Assembly (NCBI GenBank): GCA_050944855.1
Contig: JBMNRU010000005.1
Location: 1-64,000, forward strand
Reading direction: 5' to 3'
Origin: Lactonifactor sp050944855
GTDB lineage: Bacteria; Bacillota; Clostridia; Lachnospirales; Lachnospiraceae
Length of the DNA stretch: 64,000 nucleotides
The translations under genes were made by a program, and so were the position numbers. The notes under the pieces were generated by a model that saw only the letters and a list, made by a program, of their open reading frames with translations, did no database searches and had not been told where the DNA came from. Below, in pieces: positions 35,676 to 43,529 of the stretch; position 1 is the first letter of the stretch; each line of letters begins with the position of its first letter.

Positions 35676-36317
35676 ATGAAAGTTGAATTAGAGAATGTAC
35701 TGCCAAGAGAGATTGAAGGCAGAAGCTTTGAAATCATTACACAGGAATTGGGTGATACCCCTTTGATCCCCGGAACAGAATTGGTTGTAAAGCGTTGTAT
35801 TCATACAAGTGCGGATTTCGATTATGCAAAGAATCTTTGCTTTTCAGAAAATGCAGTAGAAAAGGCCATAGATGCCATTAAAAATGGCGCCTGCATCGTA
35901 ACGGATACGCAGATGGCTAAGGCTGGCATCAATAAAAAAGCTTTGGCTCGCTATGGCGGTGAGGTATATTGCTTTATGTCCGATGAGGATGTGGCAAAGA
36001 CGGCGAAGGAAAATGGAACCACCCGTGCTACCGCTTGCATTGACAAGGCAGCAGCTATGGGCAAGGAACTGATTTTTGCCATCGGCAACGCACCTACAGC
36101 CCTGGTACGTCTTTATGAATTGATTCAGGAAGGAAAGATTGATCCGAAGCTGATCATCGGCGTGCCGGTTGGATTTGTGAATGTAGTACAGTCCAAAGAG
36201 CTGATCATGCAGACAGAAGTGCCGTATATCGTGGCACGGGGCAGAAAGGGCGGCAGCAATATTGCTGCATGTATCTGCAATGCACTGCTGTATATGATCG
36301 ATAATAAGAGAGATTAA
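35676..36317 (+). CDS. cbiC: CbiC, cobalt-precorrin-8 methylmutase
   Basis: Moves the methyl group from C11 to C12 to form cobyrinate. The 213 residues contain VKRCIHTSADFDYAKNLCFS with the catalytic His, CIVTDTQMAKAGINK, RATACIDKAAAMGKELIFAIGNAPTAL and IGVPVGFVNVVQSKELI, matching CbiC throughout. AGGAGG precedes the ATG. It is the last gene of the operon, followed by a hairpin. Confidence 0.95.
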   Translation: MKVELENVLPREIEGRSFEIITQELGDTPLIPGTELVVKRCIHTSADFDYAKNLCFSENAVEKAIDAIKNGACIVTDTQMAKAGINKKALARYGGEVYCFMSDEDVAKTAKENGTTRATACIDKAAAMGKELIFAIGNAPTALVRLYELIQEGKIDPKLIIGVPVGFVNVVQSKELIMQTEVPYIVARGRKGGSNIAACICNALLYMIDNKRD

Positions 36318-36344
36318 CGGGAAATTTAATACCATTAAAAATCG

Positions 36345-36391
36345 ACCTCTTTTCGGGAAAAACAAAGTGCTTCTTCCGGAAAGAGGTTTCC
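36345..36391 (+). terminator. Probable terminator of the cobalamin operon
   Basis: ACCTCTTTTCGG (36345-36356) pairs with CCGGAAAGAGGT (36376-36387), 12 bp with one G-U, loop of 19 nt, followed by TTCCTTTCTT. The loop is long for a classic terminator. Confidence 0.6.
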
Positions 36392-36396
36392 TTTCT

Positions 36397-36868
36397 TAGG
36401 GTATTAAAACCACGCTGCCTGTACCTGGCATAAAACCGGCCGCTCCTTCTCAGCTAGCCGTCAAGACGCACTAAGCCTCTCAGGAAAGCCTTCGAGCCTA
36501 AGTGCTTACTAGACGTTAGACGTCGGATCTTCGAACTCGCTTTTCCTGATGTTTTTGCCATGAAACAGGCACGTGGTTCTTGCAGCCCGAAAAGTGATAT
36601 TCCCCGTTTGCTTTTCATCCGGCCGGCATAGCCTAACGAGAGAGTGTGCCTTTAACCAGTCATTATCAATCGACGTGGCAAAGTCCCTGCTCCTTCTCCG
36701 CAAATGCATGTGGAAAGCGCGCCTGAAAATCCTGAGCCTAGCATACACTTAGCCTCGAAGGCTTTCCTGAGAGGCTTATGTGTATCTTGGCTCATAGTTG
36801 AAGGGAAGCGTGCTGCGTTTGCAGGAAGGAGCAGGGACCTTAACCAATCGAATGATATAACCTGCATC
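36397..36868. repeat. Gene-free nested palindromic element between the cbi and cbiMNQO operons
   Basis: About 470 bp without a credible gene. A 24-bp sequence (36473-36496, AAGCCTCTCAGGAAAGCCTT then CGAG) recurs as a perfect inverted copy at 36754-36777. The second copy is the centre of a longer palindrome: TCCCTGCTCCTTC (36684-36696) and GAAGGAGCAGGGA (36825-36837) are perfect 13-bp arms, with GAGCC...GGCTC and ATACAC...GTGTAT paired between them. GCTCCTTCTC also precedes the first copy (near 36442). I read it as two diverged, oppositely oriented copies of a palindromic element, MITE-like or an RNA fold; identity unknown. Confidence 0.6.
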
Positions 36869-36905
36869 AAAAAAAGCATACCACTCACTCAATGATATGC
36901 TTTTT
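36869..36905 (-). terminator. Terminator of the cobalt uptake operon
   Basis: On the minus strand AAAAAGCATA (36905-36896) pairs with TATGCTTTTT (36880-36871), followed by more T. It lies 13 nt after the cbiO/cbiK stop; T-rich on both sides, so it may work in both directions. Confidence 0.8.
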
Positions 36906-36917
36906 GCGTGCTGTATT

Positions 36918-38582
36918 TTATTTTTCCATGGCATCTTTTACATGCTGTATAAACAGGTTGCGGATGCCCTCATATTCACCCAGTCCTTTCAGGACGGATT
37001 TGGTTTCATAGCCTTCTGCTTCTAACTGGCTTCTCCAGGATTCCGGATCGTTTCCGTCCATATCGTTTCTTGCATGATCTCCGGCAACGATCATGAACGG
37101 TGCCAGAACGATTTTCTTCGGTTTATATTCTTTTAACATACGAAGAAGTGATTTCATGGAAGGATAGGCTTCTACCGTTCCAAGGAAAATATTGGGATGG
37201 CCCGTATCTTTAAAAGTATAATCCAGTGCGGCATAGATCGCATTGGAGAAATGTGTGGTGCCATGTCCCATCAGCACTAATGCTTCGTCTTTGTCCATCC
37301 AGGAAAATTCTTCTGCGATTGCCTGGATGACATCCTCGTTGTCGCTTACTGACGTAAGCAGAGGATCGCCGAAGCGGATGGTTTTAAAGTATTCCTGATA
37401 AGCCAGCGCATCGTCTTTCATCAGATCATTTTCAATACCGTTGATCACGTGAGTAGGCTGTATAATTACATCGGTGATGCCGTCTGCGCGCATCTGTTCC
37501 ATAGCTTCTTTTACATTATTAATATGTAGGTTATCGCGTTTCTTTAGTTTGGCCAGAATCATTTTGCTGGTCCATGCCCGATAGATCCTGTAATCCGGGA
37601 AGGACTCGCCGATGGCATTTTCGATTGCCTCAATGGTGACTTTTCTGGTTTCTTCATAGCTGGTACCAAAGCTTACAACTAAAATCGCTTTTTTGGTATC
37701 GTGGTTCATAAGTTGACTTCCTCCGTAATATGGTTTTATATTGATGTTTTCTATATAACTCTCCAGTGTCTGCAGATTTCTGGGCAGAGGGAGAGATGCT
37801 TTTAAAATTCCTTTTTGGCATAGCCGTTCAAAGAGCTGCAGTACAGCAGGCTGCTCCAGATTGGTCATGGCCAGAGCGGACTTGTTGGAAAATACCTCCA
37901 GAGGAGAGCCATGCATTAATACTTTTCCGTGATGGAAAAGGGCAATTTCATCCGCCCATTCCAGTGCGTAGTCGACATCGTGGGTGGACATCATGACGGT
38001 GATGCCGTCCTCCGTCATCTGATTGACGATTTTATTCACCAGGGTGGTATGCTTCGGATCCAGGGCAGCAGCCGGTTCGTCCAGGATGATAATGTCCGGA
38101 TGCATGACCAGGATATCTGCAATGGATACCTGTTTTTTCTGGCCGCCGCTCAATGCGTGAGTGGGTTTGTCAGAGAAGGGTGTGATTTCCAGATGCTCGA
38201 TGACTGCGTCTACCTCTTTTTTTGCTTCTTCTTCGGATGCACCCAGGTTTAGAATTCCAAAAGATATTTCCTGATACACGCTGGCAGAAAACAGCTGGTT
38301 ATCCGGATCCTGGAAGATAATGCCTACCTTGCTCCGCAGCTCCAAAAGTCCTTTCTTGGAATAATCATACGGCTTGCCGTTAAAGAAAAGCTGTCCCTTC
38401 GCAGGCTTGTGGATTCCGTTGCAGCACAGGAAAAAAGTGGATTTTCCGGAACCGTTAGCTCCCATAAAGGCAATTTTGCGTCCTCGACGGATTTCCAGAC
38501 TCAGGCCGTTCAGAGAATGGGAATTTCCATCGTCATAGGAAAAATGCAGATTCTCCGCTTTTATAATAATATCGTCGTTCAT
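36918..38582 (-). CDS. cbiO/cbiK: Fused CbiO-CbiK: cobalt ECF transporter ATPase joined to sirohydrochlorin cobaltochelatase
   Basis: One frame of 554 residues from ATG 38582 (GGAG 9 nt upstream, overlapping the cbiQ stop as ATGA). Residues 1-~285 are an ABC ATPase: Walker A GANGSGKST, Q-loop IIFQDPDNQLF, signature LSGGQKKQ, Walker B IIILDEPAAALDP and H-loop MSTHDVD. Residues ~292-554 are CbiK: ILVVSFGTSYEETRKVTIEAIE, VLMGHGTTHFSNAIYAALD with its metal-binding His, and APFMIVAGDHARNDMDG. At the joint (YYGGSQLMNHD) the DNA still has GGAGGA 9 nt before ATG 37709, so CbiK may also be made alone. Confidence 0.93.
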   Translation of the reverse strand: MNDDIIIKAENLHFSYDDGNSHSLNGLSLEIRRGRKIAFMGANGSGKSTFFLCCNGIHKPAKGQLFFNGKPYDYSKKGLLELRSKVGIIFQDPDNQLFSASVYQEISFGILNLGASEEEAKKEVDAVIEHLEITPFSDKPTHALSGGQKKQVSIADILVMHPDIIILDEPAAALDPKHTTLVNKIVNQMTEDGITVMMSTHDVDYALEWADEIALFHHGKVLMHGSPLEVFSNKSALAMTNLEQPAVLQLFERLCQKGILKASLPLPRNLQTLESYIENINIKPYYGGSQLMNHDTKKAILVVSFGTSYEETRKVTIEAIENAIGESFPDYRIYRAWTSKMILAKLKKRDNLHINNVKEAMEQMRADGITDVIIQPTHVINGIENDLMKDDALAYQEYFKTIRFGDPLLTSVSDNEDVIQAIAEEFSWMDKDEALVLMGHGTTHFSNAIYAALDYTFKDTGHPNIFLGTVEAYPSMKSLLRMLKEYKPKKIVLAPFMIVAGDHARNDMDGNDPESWRSQLEAEGYETKSVLKGLGEYEGIRNLFIQHVKDAMEK

Positions 38583-39349
38583 ATCGTTAATCTCCATATA
38601 GTAATGATCAGTAATAATAATTCATATAATATAAGGAAGAGAATTTCCTTTCGCTTGGGCGGATAGTTTTCCATCAGTACATGGATCGTTCCGTTGTAGC
38701 ATCGGGATTCCATTGCGTCATACAGGATGTTTGATTTCTTCATGGCCCGTACAAACAGGGTGGAGGCCATGGCTCCGAAGGATTTGCAGGAAGTGCGAAA
38801 GTCCTTATTGCCAAGACGGCAGTCCTGAGCGGTAGTCATAGCAGATGCCAGATTCATCAGCACGAAGATAAAGCGATAAATGAGCATCATGAGTTCGATG
38901 AGAATCTCCGGGCAATGGAATTTGCGCAGGACGGTCAGAATATCTGTCATGGGTGTATTTAGAGATAAGAAATACAGACAGGATACACTGGCCAGCGCGG
39001 TAAGGATCAGCTGAAGCCCAAAGAAGAAGGATTCCCGGCTGCTGGTAATATAGTAGCTGCCTACAGGAATTGCGTAAGCATCCAGGGGTACTTTTGATAT
39101 ATTAATAATGATGGCAAAGGTACTTAAAAAAAGAAAAGCAAGTGGAATTACCATCAAACGCCTGTAACGGGAAAAAGGGATTCCCCCCTTCCCAACAGTG
39201 AGAACCCCATTTACGATTAATACAAGCACGGCGATCACCATAGATTTGCTGAAGACGCAGAAAAACAGTGTGAGCAGTGCGTATATAAATTTTTCACAGG
39301 CATTGACATATCGCAGTTTCGAATAATAACATAGCTTATCAATGACCAT
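38579..39349 (-). CDS. cbiQ: CbiQ, cobalt ECF transporter transmembrane protein
   Basis: Membrane coupling subunit of the cobalt importer. The 256 residues start MVIDKLCYYSKLRYVNACEKF and have about five membrane segments, with MVIPLAFLFLSTFAIIINIS and ILIELMMLIYRFIFVLMNLAS. SCKSFGAMASTLFVRAMKKSNILYDAMESRCYNG contains the conserved Ala-rich coupling helices that touch the ATPase. It lies between cbiN and cbiO/cbiK in the usual MNQO order. Confidence 0.95.
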   Translation of the reverse strand: MVIDKLCYYSKLRYVNACEKFIYALLTLFFCVFSKSMVIAVLVLIVNGVLTVGKGGIPFSRYRRLMVIPLAFLFLSTFAIIINISKVPLDAYAIPVGSYYITSSRESFFFGLQLILTALASVSCLYFLSLNTPMTDILTVLRKFHCPEILIELMMLIYRFIFVLMNLASAMTTAQDCRLGNKDFRTSCKSFGAMASTLFVRAMKKSNILYDAMESRCYNGTIHVLMENYPPKRKEILFLILYELLLLIITIWRLTI

Positions 39350-39373
39350 TGTAGAAAATCCTTTCTGTACGAA

Positions 39374-39697
39374 TTATGATCTCGCCATTTCGCTGCCGGT
39401 GAGCTTTTTCCTTTCATAGAGGCGGCCCATACAAAATGCGATGATGCCTACGCCGATGCCGGTCTGCACGCAGAAGAGGAGACTTTCGATCTCTCCCGGA
39501 AGTTCTCCGCCGATGTAGCTTTCCAGAACGGGAGTGAACCAGGGTTCGTAGGATTCGCCCTGAATTTCTTCTACCATAACGCTTCCCGCATCATCGGATC
39601 CGCCGAATTCGGCACCTTTTAATGCAAAAAACGGAATCACTGCGATTAAAATGGCAACAACAAGTAAAATGATAACTGTTTTTTTATTTTTGCTCAT
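39374..39697 (-). CDS. cbiN: CbiN, accessory subunit of the cobalt importer
   Basis: 107 residues with two membrane segments: about 7-26 (VIILLVVAILIAVIPFFAL) and about 74-91 (LLFCVQTGIGVGIIAFCMG). Between them is an outer loop rich in acidic residues with GAEFGGSDDAGSVMVEEI and YEPWFTPVLE, typical of CbiN. CbiN loads metal into CbiM. Its start lies 2 nt after the cbiM stop. Confidence 0.93.
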   Translation of the reverse strand: MSKNKKTVIILLVVAILIAVIPFFALKGAEFGGSDDAGSVMVEEIQGESYEPWFTPVLESYIGGELPGEIESLLFCVQTGIGVGIIAFCMGRLYERKKLTGSEMARS

Positions 39698-39699
39698 TT

Positions 39700-40452
39700 C
39701 TAAGCCTCCTTTTCCTTTATATAACCGATTGCTTTCAATTCTGGTTTCGCGAAAGATTCCAGACCGATAATGATGATTACGGTAAGAATTCCTTCAATAA
39801 CAGCCAGAGGTATCTGCGTTGGGGCGAATACGCCCAGGAACTTCACTGCGGAAGCAGCAACGCCGCCCTGCTCAGAGGGGTAAGCCATAGCCAGCTGTAA
39901 GCTGGTAATACAGTATGTACACAGATCACCTGCAGCAGCTGCGATAAACACGCTGACTCTTTTATTCACATTTAATTTCTGACATAATTTAAACAGACCA
40001 AAAGTTACCAGTGGTCCGGCAATTGCCATGGAAAATGTATTGGCACCTAAGGTTGTCAGACCGCCATGAGCCAGTAAGATGGCCTGGAAGATCAATACGA
40101 TAATGCCAAGGATGCTGACTGCAGTAGGACCGAATAAGATGGCGCCCATGCCGGTGCCGGTCATGTGAGAACAGCTTCCTGTTACGGATGGTATTTTCAA
40201 AGATGAAATTACAAAAATGAATGCGCCGCACATTGCCAGGATGATCAGCGACTTGCGGTTTTCATTTAAAGTTTTACGGATGGAGAAGAATCCGGCGATC
40301 AGAAACGGGACACAGATCGCGCCCCAGGCGATGCAGAAGCTTCCCGGAAGATACCCTTCCATGATATGCATGGCATTTACGTTGGAAAGCATGCCAAAAG
40401 TCAGCGCAAGAATACTTGCAAGTACCAGAATGTTTTTTTGTTTTTTTGTCAT
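39700..40452 (-). CDS. cbiM: CbiM, substrate-binding membrane subunit of the cobalt importer
   Basis: The 250-residue protein from ATG 40452 (GGAG 8 nt upstream; an ATG at 40458 is too close to it). The N-terminal segment is cleaved or processed in CbiM proteins, exposing MHIMEGYLP, whose Met-His amino terminus binds Co2+; here it follows GMLSNVNA. Membrane segments fill the rest, with KIPSVTGSCSHMTGTGMGAILFGP and LLAHGGLTTLGANTFSMAIAGP as family signatures. First gene behind the second cobalamin riboswitch. Confidence 0.95.
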   Translation of the reverse strand: MTKKQKNILVLASILALTFGMLSNVNAMHIMEGYLPGSFCIAWGAICVPFLIAGFFSIRKTLNENRKSLIILAMCGAFIFVISSLKIPSVTGSCSHMTGTGMGAILFGPTAVSILGIIVLIFQAILLAHGGLTTLGANTFSMAIAGPLVTFGLFKLCQKLNVNKRVSVFIAAAAGDLCTYCITSLQLAMAYPSEQGGVAASAVKFLGVFAPTQIPLAVIEGILTVIIIIGLESFAKPELKAIGYIKEKEA

Positions 40453-40494
40453 TTTCATTACTCCTTTTCCTAGTAGAAATTGAACAATGTAAAT

Positions 40495-40523
40495 AAAAAA
40501 GCCATCTGTACGAATACAGATGG
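40495..40523 (-). terminator. Riboswitch terminator upstream of cbiM
   Basis: On the minus strand CCATCTGTA-TTCG-TACAGATGG (40523-40502) forms a perfect 9-bp hairpin with a TTCG loop, followed by CTTTTTT. It lies between the riboswitch and the cbiM start, so it is the likely off-switch. Confidence 0.85.
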
Positions 40524-40629
40524 ACAAGGGAACTTAAGAGAATCCGGAGAACAGAAACGATATCTGATTCTCAGATAAAAACAGTTCCTACACCCAGCCA
40601 TCGTTCGTAACTTAAGTGCAAATCGATAC

Positions 40630-40790
40630 CACAGGCAGGTCTTCTGACTAAGGGCCTCTCTGCGCAGCTTTGCCTTCCCGGTAATCCAGTGGCATCGTAA
40701 AGCTTTGCTCTTCCCATACAGCGGCGTGACCGTGTAAGCTTTAACTTACTTCCCTATTCTCTCATTATTATGAGCACCTGTCGTATTTAA
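40630..40790 (-). promoter_or_regulatory. Cobalamin riboswitch of the cobalt uptake operon
   Basis: Minus-strand sequence contains the canonical blocks in order: ACAGGTGC, AATAGGGAAG, CACGGTCACGCCGCTGT, GGGAAGAGC, GATGCCACTGG, CCGGGAAGGC and AGTCAGAAGACCTGCC. This is a full-length AdoCbl-type aptamer. It is followed by a strong terminator, so cobalamin should stop cobalt uptake by ending transcription early. Confidence 0.93.
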
Positions 40791-40798
40791 TTAACTTC

Positions 40799-40827
40799 AT
40801 TCTAAACCACAGAATCTATTAAGTCAA
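40799..40827 (-). promoter_or_regulatory. Promoter of the cobalt uptake operon
   Basis: On the minus strand TTGACT (40827-40822), 17-nt spacer, TAGAAT (40804-40799), directly before the riboswitch. Confidence 0.7.
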
Positions 40828-40875
40828 TGGATTCCACGTCTAAAAAGCGTCAAAAAAAAGGATGTTGAAAATCCT

Positions 40876-40903
40876 TTGACTTTTCCGGGGCATATGATAT
40901 GAT
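40876..40903 (+). promoter_or_regulatory. Promoter of the hemA operon
   Basis: TTGACT (40876-40881), 16-nt spacer, TATGAT (40898-40903), 33 nt before the hemA start. It is divergent from the cbiM promoter. Confidence 0.65.
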
Positions 40904-40936
40904 GAAAAAAGATTGAAACGAAAGAGAGAGAAAACA

Positions 40937-42166
40937 ATGAGTATACAAATGTTAGGAATCGATCATAATAAGGCGCCCGTGGACATTCGTGCTCTGTTTT
41001 CCTTTACGAAAAAAAATGCAGGAGCTGCTATGGAAGCATTTTATGGGGAAGAAGGAATTCTGGGATGTATTATTCTTTCCACCTGCAATCGTATGGAGAT
41101 ATGGGCCAGTACGGTAGAAGACTGGGATGGCTGTCTGCTTGAAAAGCTGTGCAGCATAAAGGGCGTGGAATCCAGTCAGTACCGGGAATATTTCGTGTTC
41201 CGTGAAGGACAGGAGGCAGTGGAACATCTTTTTTATCTCACCAGCGGACTAAAGTCTCAGATTTTGGCAGAAGATCAGATTATTACTCAGATAAAAGCTG
41301 CTCTGTCTCTTTCCAGAGAACATTTTTGCACGGACAACGTACTGGAAGTTTTGTTCCGTATGGCCGTGACAGCAGGAAAAAAAGTAAAAACAGAAGTGGT
41401 ATTTTCCCATGGAAATACTTCTGTTATTCACCAGGCCATCCGTTTCCTGGCCGACCGAAATTACTCCGTGCAGGGAAAAACCTGTATGGTGATCGGCAAC
41501 GGAGAGATGGGTAAACTGGCTGCGCAGACCCTGCGGGAAGAAGGCGCGGATGTTACTGTTACCGTGCGCCAGTACCGCAGCGGAATTGTCAATATTCCTC
41601 AGGGCTGCAAGCGAATTAATTACGGGGAACGTATGGACTATGTACCGCAGTGCGATCTGGTAGTCAGCGCTACGGCAAGTCCTAATTTTACTTTAACTGT
41701 GGAAAGTTTTGCATCGGTTAAGCGAACTAAGCCGCTGCTTTTGATTGACCTGGCTGTTCCAAGAGATATTGAGCCGGGACTGGATCAGCTGGAAGATGTG
41801 ACGCTGTATGATATTGACAGCTTTAAAATGGATCCCACATCTTTGAAGATGCAGGAGAGCCTGGAAAAAGCGGGAGTCATTATCCACGCGCAGATGGAAG
41901 AGTTTCATAACTGGTTTACCGGAAAAGACCTGTTCCCCAGAATACAGGAAATAAAGGCAGAAGCAGTCAATGATCTGAATCTTCGTATTATGAAAATATT
42001 GAATAAAACTCCTATGGAGGAAAGTGACCGGGAAATGCTTTTGGAGGTCATTGATACGGCAGCGGGAAAAGTAGTCAATAAAATGATTTTTGGCCTGAGA
42101 GATTCGCTGGAGCAGGAAGCATTTGCAGAATGTGTGGCAGGACTGGAGCGATTGTATGAAGAATAA
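40937..42166 (+). CDS. hemA: HemA, glutamyl-tRNA reductase
   Basis: Reduces glutamyl-tRNA to glutamate-1-semialdehyde with NADPH, the first committed step of the C5 route. The protein from ATG 40937 has 409 residues. IQMLGIDHNKAPVDIRALFSF and ILSTCNRMEIWAS with the catalytic Cys are the N-terminal signatures. GQILAEDQIITQIKAAL appears as SQILAEDQIITQI, and the NADPH domain has MVIGNGEMGKLAAQTL. The frame runs 24 nt further up without a better ribosome site. Its end overlaps the next gene by 11 nt. Confidence 0.94.
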   Translation: MSIQMLGIDHNKAPVDIRALFSFTKKNAGAAMEAFYGEEGILGCIILSTCNRMEIWASTVEDWDGCLLEKLCSIKGVESSQYREYFVFREGQEAVEHLFYLTSGLKSQILAEDQIITQIKAALSLSREHFCTDNVLEVLFRMAVTAGKKVKTEVVFSHGNTSVIHQAIRFLADRNYSVQGKTCMVIGNGEMGKLAAQTLREEGADVTVTVRQYRSGIVNIPQGCKRINYGERMDYVPQCDLVVSATASPNFTLTVESFASVKRTKPLLLIDLAVPRDIEPGLDQLEDVTLYDIDSFKMDPTSLKMQESLEKAGVIIHAQMEEFHNWFTGKDLFPRIQEIKAEAVNDLNLRIMKILNKTPMEESDREMLLEVIDTAAGKVVNKMIFGLRDSLEQEAFAECVAGLERLYEE

Positions 42167-42620
42167 GGCACTGTTTCCCATGTTTGTAGATCTGTCGGAG
42201 AAAAAGGCAGTGGTGATCGGTGCCGGAAAGATTGCAGCCAGAAGAGTAGAGACTTTACTGGATTTTGTCGGAGAGATTCTGGTGATTGCACCCAAAGCAG
42301 AACCGGCGATTTTGCAGATGGCAGAGGAAGGCCGGATCACCTATGAAAAACGTCTGTATGACAGAGAGGATCTGTATGATGCGGATCTGGTGCTGGCAGT
42401 GACGGACGATCATTTGCTGAATGATGAGATTTACAGTGCATGCAAATGTCTGGGAATCGCAGTGAATGTAGCCAGCAATCAGCATAAATGTGATTTTCAT
42501 TTTCCAGGTGTGATAAAGACCGATCAGGTTGTTATCGGTATCAATGCAGGGGGACGTGACCATAAGGCGGCAAAAGAAATGCGGCAGAAGCTGCAGCAAT
42601 ATTTGGAGAATGGACAATAA
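42156..42620 (+). CDS. Precorrin-2 dehydrogenase (Met8/CysG N-terminal type)
   Basis: Oxidises precorrin-2 to sirohydrochlorin with NAD+, the branch feeding CbiK and siroheme. From ATG 42156 (GGAG 7 nt upstream) 154 residues. The Rossmann motif is AVVIGAGKIAARRVETLLDF, followed by ILVIAPKAEPAILQMAEEG and ADLVLAVTDDHLLNDEIYSAC. The chelatase-like C-terminal half of full CysG or Met8 is absent, as in SirC-type enzymes, consistent with a separate cobaltochelatase. Confidence 0.9.
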   Translation: MKNKALFPMFVDLSEKKAVVIGAGKIAARRVETLLDFVGEILVIAPKAEPAILQMAEEGRITYEKRLYDREDLYDADLVLAVTDDHLLNDEIYSACKCLGIAVNVASNQHKCDFHFPGVIKTDQVVIGINAGGRDHKAAKEMRQKLQQYLENGQ

Positions 42621-42632
42621 GGAGCAGCGAAT

Positions 42633-43529
42633 ATGGAAAGAAAAGTGATTACAATCGGAAGCCGGGAGAGCAAGCTGGCAGTGACACAAAGTGAAATGGT
42701 ACAGTCCTTTATACAGGCGCACTGTCCTGAGGCGGAAGTGAAGATTCTCACCATGAAGACCACAGGAGATATCATACTGGACCGCACGCTGGATCAGGTG
42801 GGCGGCAAAGGATTGTTTGTAAAAGAGCTGGATAAGGCTCTGCTGGATAAACGCAGTGATATTTCCGTACATAGTTTGAAGGATCTGCCCATGGAAGTGC
42901 CGGAAGAATTACCGGTAGTGGCTTATTCCAGAAGAGAGGATCCGAGAGATGTTCTGGTGCTTCCCAAAGGAGTAAAGGAATATCAGGGTAAGAAACCGAT
43001 CGGGTCCAGCAGTCTCAGGAGAACTCTGCAGCTTGCAAAACTTTTTCCGGGAGTAGAATTTAAAAGTGTCAGAGGAAATGTTATTACACGGCTGAGAAAG
43101 CTGGATGAAGGAGAATACGGAGCTCTGGTGCTGGCAGCGGCCGGATTAAAGCGTCTGGGTCTGGAAGACAGGATCAGTCGTTATTTTGAACCGGATGAGA
43201 TCATCCCGTCAGCAGGTCAGGGAATCCTGGCAGTGCAGGGCAGAAAAGGAGAGGACTACTCTTATCTGGATGAATATCGGGATGCCAATGCCACTTATGC
43301 GGCGCTGGCTGAGCGGGCCTTTGTGCGCTATCTGGATGGCGGATGTTCTTCACCTGTGGCAGCTCATGCTACAGTAACAGACGGCAGGATCCATCTGCGG
43401 GGGCTGTATTATGAAGAAGAGACCGGACAGTACTGTACCGGTGAACTGGACGGAACGCCGGATCAGGCAGAGGCTATGGGAATTGCGCTGGCAAAGAATT
43501 TGCGAGATAAGATGAAAGGTGGAAAATAG
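42633..43529 (+). CDS. hemC: HemC, porphobilinogen deaminase (hydroxymethylbilane synthase)
   Basis: Links four porphobilinogens into hydroxymethylbilane. The 298 residues have ITIGSRESKLAVTQSEMVQS, GGKGLFVKELDKALLDKRSDISVHSLKDLP, RREDPRDVLVLP and GSSSLRRTLQLAKLFPGVEFKSVRGNVITRLRKLDEGEYGALVLAAAGLKRLG. The cofactor-binding Cys is in RYLDGGCSSPVAAHA. Complete and normal in length. Confidence 0.96.
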   Translation: MERKVITIGSRESKLAVTQSEMVQSFIQAHCPEAEVKILTMKTTGDIILDRTLDQVGGKGLFVKELDKALLDKRSDISVHSLKDLPMEVPEELPVVAYSRREDPRDVLVLPKGVKEYQGKKPIGSSSLRRTLQLAKLFPGVEFKSVRGNVITRLRKLDEGEYGALVLAAAGLKRLGLEDRISRYFEPDEIIPSAGQGILAVQGRKGEDYSYLDEYRDANATYAALAERAFVRYLDGGCSSPVAAHATVTDGRIHLRGLYYEEETGQYCTGELDGTPDQAEAMGIALAKNLRDKMKGGK

